A stretch of 64,000 bases of DNA. Source: Aquarana catesbeiana. Its lineage: Eukaryota; Chordata; Amphibia; Anura; Ranidae. The stretch spans positions 34,597,082-34,661,081 of the forward strand of contig NC_133336.1 of NCBI RefSeq assembly GCF_042186555.1, read 5' to 3'. The notes beneath the pieces were generated by a model that was not told the origin of the DNA, made no database searches, and saw only the letters and a program-made list of their open reading frames with translations. Position numbers and translations under genes: made by a program. This document shows, in pieces, positions 33,062-45,300 of the stretch (positions are counted from its first letter, which is position 1; each line of letters begins with the position of its first letter).

Positions 33062-36000
33062 TAGGGGCTGCTCTGTGCAAAACCATTGCACACAGCAGGT
33101 ATGTATAACTCTCCCTACCTGCACTCACTGACATTCACTGGTCCTTCTCATTGGACCCTGGTAAGGAGGGTACAGGAACCCAAATCTCACTTTTTGTACT
33201 TTTTTTCTTCAGGGGGGTGGGGGCTGCAGAATACTGTCTTAAGTAGGAGTATGATGCTTTTGGGTGTTTGACAAAAAAAAAAAAAAATTGGGAATCGCAT
33301 AAAAGAAAATCAATAAAGGATACTTGGCGTCAGGTTGGCCCTTCCTGCCATAGGCCCATTCAGACTCGATTTCAAGTTGAGCTTTTTCACCTTTGCTCAT
33401 GGTGAGAAGAGCTTCATCCCACTGTAACAACAACAACAAAAAAAAAAAAATTTATGAACATATTTCTTGTACTTTTTTTCACCCAGCCTATACTGACCGC
33501 TAACAGTGTTATAGGCCTCATACTAATAAGATCTATTCTGTACAGGCGTAGGTTCTTTGTAATTAAAAGGCCACCACATGACATTCAGATCCGTTTAGCT
33601 GCTGTGTGTTTCTTTACTTACACCTCTAATGACTCTGCCAAGACCGACTTTAAAGGTTAAGGGCTTGGTACCTCTCTTCTTCTTTGCACCTGACAAAAAA
33701 AAAAATGAAATCAGTGAATTAGCTGTACCACCAGACTTAGAAGATCCATGGCTATGCAAATGGCATGGAACTAGAAATCCCAGCACTCCAGGTTAGCAAA
33801 GAGAAAACAATTCTAGTACAAAGTAATGTATACAGTTCCTCAGCAGGTCACAGGTTTATTATTTTCAGCAACTGTCACCTCGAAAGCAATTAACCCCTCA
33901 CCTACTGGGCACTTTCACCCCCTACCTGCCCAGGCCAATTTTCAGCACTGTCGCATTTTGAATGTCAATTACGCAGCCATGCAACACCGTACCCACGTGA
34001 AAATTTGTATTTTTTTTTTCCACACAAAGAGCTCTTTTGATGGTACTTAACCGGTTCCCGACCGGCTCACATCTTTTTACAGGGGCAGAATGCCCCCCCT
34101 GCACGAAAACCTGTACAAGTTCCCTTTAAGAGCCGCCGGAGGCACGCGCGCGCCGGTTGCGCGTGGCCGGCAATCGCTGCCAGTGCACGAGAGCCAGCAC
34201 GGGGATTTGTGTGTGTCTAAACACACAAATCCTTGTTCTGTCAGGGGAGAGGAGACATGTCGTTTGTTCCAAGTAGGAACAACGATATGTCTCCTCCCCC
34301 AGTCAGTTCTATCCCCATACAGTTAGAACACACATTTAACACCTTTATCGCCCCCTAGTGTTAACCCCTTCCCTGTCAGTGACTTTTATACAGTAATCAG
34401 TGCATATTTATAGCACTGATGGCTGTATAAATGTCAATGGTCCCAAAAATGTGTCAAAAGTGTCTGATCTGTCCGTCGCAGTATCGCTAAAAATTGCAGA
34501 TCACCGCCATTCACTAGTAAAAACAAAATAAAAATGGCATAAATCTTTCCCATAGTTTGTAGATGCTATAACTTTTGCGCAAACCAATCAATATACACTT
34601 ATTGTGATTTTTTTAACCAAAAATATGTAGACTACATAATCGGCCTAAACGGATGAATAAATTTGTTTAAAAAAAAAATTGGGGGATATTATAGCAAAAA
34701 GTAAAAAATATTCTTTATTTCAAAATTTTCGCTCTTTGTTAATAGCGCAAAAAATAAATCACAGAGGTGATCAAATACCACCAAAAGAAAGCTCTATTTG
34801 TGGGGAAAAAAAAAAAAAAAAAAAAAAAGATGCAAATTTTGTTTCGGTACAACGTCGCATGACCGCGCAATTGTCAGTTAAACGCGATGCAGTGCCGAAT
34901 TGTGAAAAGTGCTCTGGTCAGGAGGAGGGTAAAATCTTCTGGAGCTGAAGTGGTTAACCAGCACTGGGGCATTTATTTTTTTGCTAAACAAAAAGGAAAA
35001 AAAAAAAAAAAATGTACGCAAGTAAACTTCTTCACTGATGGGCACAGACGAGGCGGCACTGACGATCAGTGCAGGTCTCCTGTGTGGATTGCTCGTCTCA
35101 CCCTGTCAGCGATAACCGGCAAATCCGGTTTACACTGATGAGCTGTGATTGGACACAGCTGATCACATGGTAAAGAGCCGCGGTGATTGGCTCATAACCC
35201 AGATTTGTGATGAGCTGCGTTCGAAGGACACAGCGATCATAGGACCCCTGCCAATGGGCACGCAGGAAGCGCAATCACGGGGAGGATGTCAATAGATGTC
35301 CTCCCAGAAACATGCGACCGCACTGTAGCTGTCACTCGGCTATAGTTGGGTTGGGAAGAGGTTAAAAAAAAATACAGTGCCTGTTAAAAAAAAAAAAAAA
35401 AAAATATCCGCCCTGCAATGGTATGGAGATGGGCGGGGGCCATCTTCCCCCTCACTAGTCTCCAAACCTAACAGGAGAAAGGACCCGATCGCCTCCGCCG
35501 CTGGCTCCTATAAGCGTCGGAGGGCACCGGAGCGCCCCACGGGCCCTCTCCTGCCGCCGATAAAAGTGATCGTGCAGAAAATCCGCCGCAGAGACCACCT
35601 TTATCTGAAAGCGGACCGCATCCTGTCCAGCCTATAGCAAAATGACAGCCAGGCGGTGGCTTAAAGTGTTTGTTAACCCCAAAAAAATAAAATAAAACCA
35701 AGATCCTAGTTCCTTTAAGGTGTGAACAACAGCCGATTTAACAAAAAAAAAAGAACTGCAGCGGAGTGCAACCTAAAAATTTGTTGCTGTATTTCATGCA
35801 TTACTAACATTACTAGAGATGCGAAAAGAGGAGAAACCTCATAAATTTGGTCCTCACGCTACCCGAAACCAGAGCTGGGGGTTTAAACACAACTAGTCCC
35901 TGAAAAGTCACAATTACAGAACAGGAATAAGGGCCAGTTCACACCATAGAAACACAGTCCGGATGTGTTTCAGATGCTTTTCTGCATGCGCGTTTGATGC

Positions 36001-39000
36001 GTTGCAGTGTACCCCCCCCCTCTTTTAAACTTAAACAATGATGTGCGCGCTAGTGCATTTTGGATGTGTCTTACAGCATTCCAGTACAGTCCAGTGCAGG
36101 AAAAATGCAGCATGTTCTACCTTTTTTTCCCTTGGAACTGGAACACACTGGAAATGCAAGCACTGGTGTGAAGTAGGCCATTGAAAACCATACAACTCAC
36201 GTTCCATGCGTTTTTGATGCAGAAAAAAAAAAATGCACTGGACTGCATGTGGTGCCAACTGGCCCTAAAAATAATAAATGCATGCCTTCAAAATGACACT
36301 TGAATCATACAGAGGGCTTCTTACTTGCAGGTATATTGCTGTCAAACACGGTTCCATCCGCCAAACTCCCAGTGTACCAACAATGCACAGTGTCTCCTTT
36401 CTTTGGAAAGTTGGTCTTGTCTCCCTTCTTCAGGGTGGACTTGGTGTACTTGGGGGGACCCTAACAAACAATAACAAAACTCTAAGTACTATCTGAATAG
36501 AGGTTATTAATAGGAAGCAATGTGATATGTATGCCTGGTAAGACACTTAGAAATAAACAAGCAAAAAAAAAAAAAAAAAAATGTATATTTATTCATAACC
36601 TGCTACAATTAAACTGCACTATGTAAAAGAACATACTGCCCATTTATTCCTGTGTAAGCTCTGTGTCGGAGCTTACACAGGGTTAATGCCCTTCATTATG
36701 TGACACCGAGGCTGGCAAATGGACACAAGTAATGCATCATGGTAGGTGGTCATATACCCCTACACCAAAGTGTACAGGATATTTATCAGCAGCTGGTTGT
36801 AAAGTCAGAAGGTTATTTTATATAAATGAATTCTATTCTATTCATACTTTAGGGGGGGGTCGGACTGTGGCCATTGGGAGTAAACAATGACCGATCTTTG
36901 GTATTAGCGGGAGAAATAGTTGGTGTCACTAGAATTAATAGTGCCCCATTGTTGGTGTCAGTGGCAGAAAGAATGCCTCAAGGGCCAAATAAAGGCAAGC
37001 AAAGGGCCTCATCCAGCCAGTGTTTGGAGACCACTGCTCTACAGAGCTAATAAAAAAAGCTGCATAGAACCAGGAGCATTAAGTAAACCAAGACACAGCA
37101 GAACAGAAAAAAAAAGTTAATACATTACAGGAATATAGCGGTCAATACTTCTACTTTGGGGGGGGGGGGGGTTCTGGACAGGAGTTCAGATCCAAAACAA
37201 CCTACCTCATCAACCACCTCTATTTTGGTTTCAGCTTGCTTTTCATCATCGACTTTAAGATCTTTCACTTGTCTTGTCACACCTTCAGCTCCATCTGTTC
37301 CCTTGAAACGCTGGAAGAAGATCACACACAGTTTAAAGTGACTGTAAGGGTTTTGTTATTTAGAAACAAAAGAAAAAAACATATACTTACCTCCACTGTG
37401 CAGCTCGTTTTGCACAGAGTGGCCCCGAACCTCGTCTTCTGGGGTCCCCCGGCGGCTCTACTAGCTCCTCCCCACATCAGATAACCCCCTGGGAGAAGCG
37501 CTCTCCCGGGGGATTACCTTGCGGGCGCGCTCCCAAGTCCAGCATTCGGCATCCAAAGAGGCCGAATGCAGGACTTGGCCCCGCCCCCTGGGTCACTGGA
37601 TTTGATTGACAGCAGAGGGAGCCAATGGCTGCGCTGCTATCAAGCTATCCCATCAAGAGCAGAGAACCCCGGGCAGAGAGACAGCGCATCCCCGTGGGTC
37701 AAGTTCCAGGGCTCGGGTGAGTAATCCCAGCCACCCCCCCTTTGCCTCTGATCCCAGCCACCCCCCCTCCCTCTGATCCCAGCCACCCCCCACCCTTCTG
37801 CCTCTGATCCCAGCCACCCCCCACCCTTCTGCCTCTGATCCCAGCCACCCCCCCCTCCCTCTGATCCCAGCCACCCCCCCCTCCCTCTGATCCCAGCCAC
37901 CCCCCCCCTCCCTCTGATCCCAGCCACCTCCCCCCCTCTCTGCCTCTGATCCCAGCCACCCCCCACCCTTCTGCCTCTGATCCCAGCCACCCCCCACCCT
38001 TCTGCCTCTGATCCCAGCCACCCCCCACCCTTCTGCCTCTGATCCCAGCCACCCCTCCCCCTTCTGCCTCTGATCCCAGCCACCCCTCCCCCTTCTGCCT
38101 CTGATCCCAGCCACCCCTCCCCCTTCTGCCTCTGATCCCAGCCACCCCTCCCCCTTCTGCCTCTGATCCAGCCACCCCTCCCCCTTCTGCCTCTGATTCC
38201 AGCCACCCCTCTCTGATCCCAGCCACCAACCCCCCCTCTGCCTCTGATCCCTGCCACCACCCCCTCCCCCGCCTCTGATCCCAGCCACCACCCCACTCCC
38301 CCCACCTCTGATCCCAGCTCCCCCCCCCCCCCCCCCCTTCTGCCTCTGATCCAGCCACACTCCCCCCCCCCCCCCAAAAGCTTGTGAACATCCCACTCTG
38401 AAAGCATGACTATCAATATGGAGTTGGCCCCCCATTTTTCACTATAAGCCTACGTTTGCACTGAAGTTTACTTGCAGATAGTTTGTAGTAGGGATGCACC
38501 AATAGCATTTTTTTTAAATACAACAAATACAGATACTTTTTAAAAATTTTTTTTTTTTAGTACTTTTGGGAGCTCCACACCCGCTGACGAAGTCCCGTTG
38601 TACGCAACGCATACGGGAGGTGGAGCTGCTGCGATTGACGTCACCCCGCCGCTATACTAAAATCATATGGGAGTTGCAAATTCAGATATTTGTGAGTCCT
38701 AAGTGATATGCTGTGTAACAAGAATTTTTATGTGAGTGTTGTACATATGTATAATAAGCGCTGGTTCACACAGGGGCAACACGACTTACAGCGCGACTTA
38801 GCAAGGCGACTTCAGCGCGACTTGGGGCGACTTACAAGGCGACTTCAAGTCGCCTCCAAGACAGGCGACTTTCCAGTGGCCAATCAAACTACAATCCGCT
38901 CTGGGGGAGGGAGGGGTTTGCTTGAAAAAACATCTTCTCTTCCTGTGAAGTCGCTTCACTATAGACCACGATCCGACTTGTAGGCGACTTCCATTGAAAT

Positions 39001-41165
39001 CAATGGGTACAAGTCGCCTACAAGTCGCCTTGAAGTAGTACAGGGACCTTTTCTGAAGTCGGAGCGACTTCAGTAGCGTACATATAGACGGCTCTCATTC
39101 ACTTACATGGACTTTCAGATGTCAAGCGACTTGGGGCGACTTGAGGTCTGACAAGTCGGATCCCAAGTCGCGGTAGTGTGAACCGGCACTAATAGTGCTC
39201 ACTGTAAAAAATCCTTAACTGTTAGTGCCGGTTCACACTACCGCGACTTGGGATCCGACTTGTCAGACCTCAAGTCGCCCCAAGTCGCTTGACATCTGAA
39301 AGTCCATGTAAGTGAATGAGAGCCGTCTATATGTACGCTACTGAAGTCGCTCCGACTTCAGAAAAGGTCCCTGTACTACTTCAAGGCGACTTGTAGGCGA
39401 CTTGTACCCATTGATTTCAATGGAAGTCGCCTACAAGTCGGATCGTGGTCTATAGTGAAGCGACTTCACAGGAAGAGAAGATGTTTTTTTCAAGCAAACC
39501 CCTCCCTCCCCCAGAGCGGATTGTAGTTTGATTGGCCACTGGAAAGTCGCCTGTCTTGGAGGCGACTTGAAGTCGCCTTGTAAGTCGCTCCAAGTCGCGC
39601 TGAAGTCGCGCTGAAGTCGCCTTGCTAAGTCGCGCTGTAAGTCGTGTTGCCCCTGTGTGAACCAGCGCTAAGTCTTTATATTTTGTCTAAATATGTGACC
39701 CGGGAGCGTGGTAACTGACTGGAACAGGACGTACTAGAGCAGGGGTAGGCAACCTGGGGCCCTCCAGCTGTTGCAGAACTAAAAGTCCCATCATGCCTCT
39801 GGGGGCAATTGTAACTGCCAGCCTTGCAAGGCCTCATGGGAAATGCAGTTCCACAACAGCTGGAGGGCCCCAGGTTGCCTACCTCTGTGCTAGAGTGTAC
39901 ATACCCCAAGGGGGAACAAGCATTTTTTTGACCATCCTGTCGGTGGACCTAGAGACCTGGGAGAAGGCAGCGTCAAACTTAGGGATCTTGTTTCATACCG
40001 CAGAGGATTCTTCCTCGAAAGGAAAGCATCTCTTGTGGGCTCGAGAAAAAAAAGTTTTTCCTCCGGATCTTGCCATACCTTCTTTATGGAATTCGAGATG
40101 ACAGAATGCACCAGAAACGTTCACCCCTTAGACTTGCGTACATTCAGTCATATAGTGCAAGTTCCTTTATCTCTTCGCTTAGGCCAAGTGTAACATGTAT
40201 GGCTCTAAGGAGACCATTAACTTCGTCCAGGGATAGCTTAAACTTGGACACTTCTGCCCCTTCACCCTTGTCTTCCGAACTGTCATTGGAAGGTGCAGGG
40301 GATTGTTTTTTCCCTGGTAGACGGACCCTCAGACAGTTTTTACCACCGGGTCAGAAAGTGAACCCTGGGTGGACTCTGATGTGGAGGGCTGACTCGCAGC
40401 CGGATTAACTAAAGAGTCACGGAATGATTGAATTGTGCCATAAAGTTCCTTCTTTACAGAGGCAACCAAGTTATCACACACAGAAGCAGAGTCCTCTTTC
40501 ACTAAAGTAGTACTAAAAGTACTGCATAAGGCTTTTTTCCAATTTTCTCCCATCTTGGCCTTGCATGACGGGCATTTCTTTTTTCCCGGGTCAGAGCGAA
40601 AATACAAAAAAAGGGGGGGGGGACCCTTGGTGAGACCAAGTTTCTGCCTGTGGATCACCCCATAAAGTGCACTAAGAGGGGAAGAAACACAGCCTCCGGT
40701 GCCCAGACAGGGGGAAAGGAAAAAAGAAGACCGTAACCCCAGGAAAGGAAACGGGCAGGCTTGGTTAACCCGCCCCCCCCCCCCCAGCCTTGCTGGTGCC
40801 TGTCCCCACTGCTGCAGACGCCATGTCCCCCATACCAGGTGTGCAGCGTTCCACTTATGGCTTCGTACCGGAAGTGGAAATAGGCGCCAGCTCCTGCCCT
40901 CTCCCCCTGCGCCGACAATGACCCCGGGCGCCGACCCAGTGATCCGCTCATAGGAGCGTCACTTCCGGCGCGGCCAAGACTCTACACGGCCTCCGCAAAA
41001 ATGGCGGTGGTGCACATGCAGCTGCTGCTCCTGGAAGCCTGGAGCAGGGTCACCGGATCACACGGCTCTCCCCGAGCACCTAGGAGGAAGAGGAGCCCGT
41101 CCTTACCGCTGTAGAGACCCTGGTAAGGCAGGAGGGCTGGGGTCTTAGAAAAAAGGAGGGGGAAA

Positions 41166-41197
<32 letters not shown>

Positions 41198-42291
41198 GGG
41201 GGGGGGGGGGGAAGAAACCAGTCTCTCAAGACTGCCCTAAGATCATGGCTCCCCTACAAAAGATGTTCCCTCCGGACCGGGGGAAACAAAAACTGAGGTG
41301 TGGTAGCGTCCCTTTAAAGTTCTGGAGGAAGGAGGTGTTTCCTATGGTGGAGTCACTATCTCCCAGGTGCTGTCCTGAAAGACGCTTTGGGAAAATCAGT
41401 ATACATACTTTTCTGAAGCCGATCCAACCCGATCTCCAGCGGCGGAACCTCTGCAGGAGGACATTGCGACAACGGCTGTGAAATGAATGGGAATTGTCGT
41501 CATCCATAGAGTTACTATGGGGCTTCTATTGTTGGACATGTCCTCTGCCCCGCCTCCACAGCACAGCGTGGGATTGGGTCGAATCGCCTGCCGAAAAAGG
41601 TATGTATATGGATTTCTTCCTTGCAGGGCTAGATAGGTTAGTGTTAGATCTTGGATGTCTGTAGATGCAGGGGTTTAAGTTTTAGCCTGGATTTCCACTT
41701 AAAAATGGTTGTAAACCCTCCATATACCCACCAATGAAGTGATTGGCTTCAGGTGGTACACAGATGAAACAAATCCTCCTACATAAGTTTACCAGTCTAT
41801 CTGCAGTCTTCTCTACATTCAAAGTGCTGAATTATAAAGCTTGTCTGACAGTTCAGAAAGAAAGGGGAGAGAGCTGAAGTTACACTCTGCAGAGCTCAAT
41901 AAGGAGAGCTCCGAGAGCTGATTGGAGGGAAGGGACACATCCAATTCGCACAGCGCACAGGAACAGAGCTAAGGTTGTCAATCAGCTGGAGGCCCCTCCT
42001 CTGTCACCATTTTTCTCTTGGTGTCAGGAAAACTTGTTACAAGTGATTTATGCTGATAGAGGAACAGAGCAGCAGACAAAAGTGATCTTTACTTGACAAA
42101 TACACACTATAGAAGGATATGCGTTACTCATATTTCATGTCTGAGGTTTACAACAACTTTAAATTGGCTTGGACCTTCGGTTTGCTTTTTTACATGTATT
42201 GGCCAAGATTTTACTGTATGATGTAGTATTTATAGTACCCTTCAATCGTAACACCTGAACTCAACATGGAGGGGTGTCCACCTACTTCTGG

Positions 42292-42390
<99 letters not shown>

Positions 42391-45300
42391 TATACAGTAT
42401 ATAAATGTAGGTATGATGGTCAGGGGTCCAGACTTTTGGGTCACACAGTGTATACACTCCTTAGTTTGCAGTGGGAATTTGGAATTTCTATCTCACTGCC
42501 AAAACACATCTGGAATTTCTATTTAGGCCAGAAATAGAGGCCAGAAATAGAGGTCTTCTCCTTTCCACTCATCGTAGCAATTCTACATGTACCCCAAGGC
42601 CAACATCCCTTATAGACCCGCTCCAATTTGGTCTCATGTTTACAGTTTAATTAATCCATTGTTATCAACATTTCAAACCTACCTTTGTTTCAAATAATTT
42701 GTTATAGGCTGCGATGAGATGATCCTTATTGGCTGTTTTTGCTACATTTTTGACGTTTCCAAGCAACTTGTGTTCTGCCAGGAACTAGAATTGAGAGAAA
42801 ACATGGACATGCTGTAATACTGAGGGTACAAAACTGCTACTAAAACACAATGAAAGTGATATTCAAAACCTGGATTCAGAAGGAAATATTTTTTTTTTCC
42901 CCTTTAGGGACGTCAAAAAACCTAAAACCGCTGTTTGTACATTTGTGTCCCCGATCCCTCTTAGGAGAAGTGTCAGTGCTGCTTCCTCCCACCCATAGTT
43001 ATGATGGGCTGCTTCCTTGGCCAAGAAGAACGCGTGTAAGATGGAAGGGGGCTGACAAGACTTATCACTAGAAGAAAGTGACTGTTCAGTAGGGCTGGTA
43101 TTTGCTAGCAGAGGGCAATAAAAGCTGCAGCAGGTAGGTGACCTCACTTTATACCTGCTACCTCACTTTTTTTTCTTTTTTAAAGGCATAATTCAACTTT
43201 GGCAAAAAAAAAAATGTACAGTAATAAAGGATGGGCTTAATCACCTGCCTGAATGAGACCTTAAGAGGGTGTTGGTAAATAGAACAAGGACTGCTGTGTG
43301 CTGTATATACTTCTGACCTCTGCAGGCTGCAAAACCCCCCGAGCCCAGTCTTCTGTGCGCTGCAAAACCCCCCCGAGCCCAGTCTTCTGTGCGCTGCAAA
43401 ACCCCCCCGAGCCCAGTCTTCTGTGCGCTGCAAAACCCCCCCACCCCCCGAGCCCAGTCTTCTGTGCGCTGCAAACCCCCCCCCGAGCCCAGTCTTCTGT
43501 GCGCTGCAAACCCCCCCCCGAGCCCAGTCTTCTGTGCGCTGCAAAACCCCCCCCGAGCCCAGTCTTCTGTGCGCTGCAAAACCCCCCCCCCCGAGCCCAG
43601 TCTTCTGTGCGCTGAAAAACCCCCCGAGCCCAGTCTTCTGTGCGCTGCAAAACCCCCCCCCCCCGAGCCCAGTCTTCTGTGCGCTGAAAAACCCCCCGAG
43701 CCCAGTCTTCTGTGCGCTGCAAAACCCCCCGAGCCCAGTCTTCTGTGCGCTGCAAAACCCCCCCGAGCCCAGTCTTCTGTGCGCTGCAAAACCCCCCCGA
43801 GCCCAGTCTTCTGTGCGCTGCAAAACCCCCCCGAGCCCAGTCTTCTGTGCGCTGCAAAACCCCCCCCGAGCCCAGTCTTCTGTGCGCTGCAAACCCCCCC
43901 CCCCGAGCCCAGTCTTCTGTGCGCTGAAAAACCCCCCCCGAGCCCAGTCTTCTGTGCGCTGCAAAACCCCCCCCCCCCGAGCCCAGTCTTCTGTGCACTG
44001 AAAAACCCCCCGAGCCCAGTCTTCTGTGCGCTGCAAAACCCCCCGAGCCCAGTCTTCTGTGCGCTGCAAAACCCCCCCCCCCCCGAGTCCAGTCTTCTGT
44101 GCGCTGCAAAACCCCCCCCCCCCAGCCCAGCCTTCTGTGCGCTGCAAAACCCCCCGAGCCCAGTCTTCTGTGCGCTGCAAAACCCCCCCCCCCGAGCCCA
44201 GTCTTCTGTGCGCTGCAAAACACCCCCCCCCCCCCGAGCCCAGTCTTCTGTGCGCTGCAAAACCCCCCGAGTCCAGTCTTCTGTGCGCTGCAAAACCCCC
44301 CCCCCCCAGCCCAGTCTTCTGTGCGCTGCAAAACCCCCCGAGCCCAGTCTTCTGTGCGCTGCAAAACCCCCCCCCCCGAGCCCAGTCTTCTGTGCGCTGC
44401 AAAACACCCCCCCCCCCCCCCCGAGCCCAGTCTTCTGTGCGCTGCAAAACCCCCCGAGTCCAGTCTTCTGTGCGCTGCAAACCCCCCCCCCCCCCCCCCG
44501 AGCCCAGTCTTCTGTGCGCTGCAAAACCCCCCCCCGAGCCCAGTCTTCTGTGCGCTGCAAAATTCCCCCCGAGCCCAGTCTTCTGTGCGCTGCAAAACCC
44601 CCCCCGAGCCCAGTCTTCTGTGCGCTGCAAAACCCCCCCCGAGCCCAGTCTTCTGTGCGCTGCAAAACCCCCCCCGAGCCCAGTCTTCTGTGCGCTGCAA
44701 AACCCCCCCCCGAGCCCAGTCTTCTGTGCGCTGCAAAACCCCCCCCGAGCCCAGTCTTCTGTGCGCTGCAAAACCCCCCCCGAGCCCAGTCTTCTGTGCG
44801 CTGCAAACCCCCCCCGAGCCCAGTCTTCTGTGCGCTGCAAAACCCCCCGAGTCCAGTCTTCTGTGCGCTGCAAACCCCCCCCCCCCCCCCCCCGAGCCCA
44901 GTCTTCTGTGCGCTGCAAAACCCCCCCCGAGCCCAGTCTTCTGTGCGCTGCAAAACCCCCCGAGTCCAGTCTTCTGTGCGCTGCAAACCCCCCCCCCCCG
45001 AGCCCAGTCTTCTGTGCGCTGCAAAACCCCCCCCGAGCCCAGTCTTCTGTGCGCTGCAAAACCCCCCCCCGAGCCCAGTCTTCTGTGCACTGCAAAACCC
45101 CCCCCGAGCCCAGTCTTCTGTGCGCTGCAAAACCCCCCCGAGCCCAGTCTTCTGTGCGCTGCAAAACCCCCCCCCCGAGCCCAGTCTTCTGTGCGCTGCA
45201 AAACCCCCCGAGCCCCACAAAGCCCTGCCTTCTGTGCGCTGCAAAACCTCCGAGCCCCACCTGTGCACTGAAAAAAACAAAGCCCCACCTTCTGTGCACT

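Noticed and set aside
33622..33626. Earlier GT (after the first G of GGT) as the FKBP3 exon 5 donor
   Set aside because: It would put exon 6 out of frame; GTAAGT two bases later fits the consensus and restores RGWDEALL.
37640..38435. Gly-rich frames of about 260 codons (AGIRGRRG repeats)
   Set aside because: Intronic minisatellite of FKBP3 intron 2.
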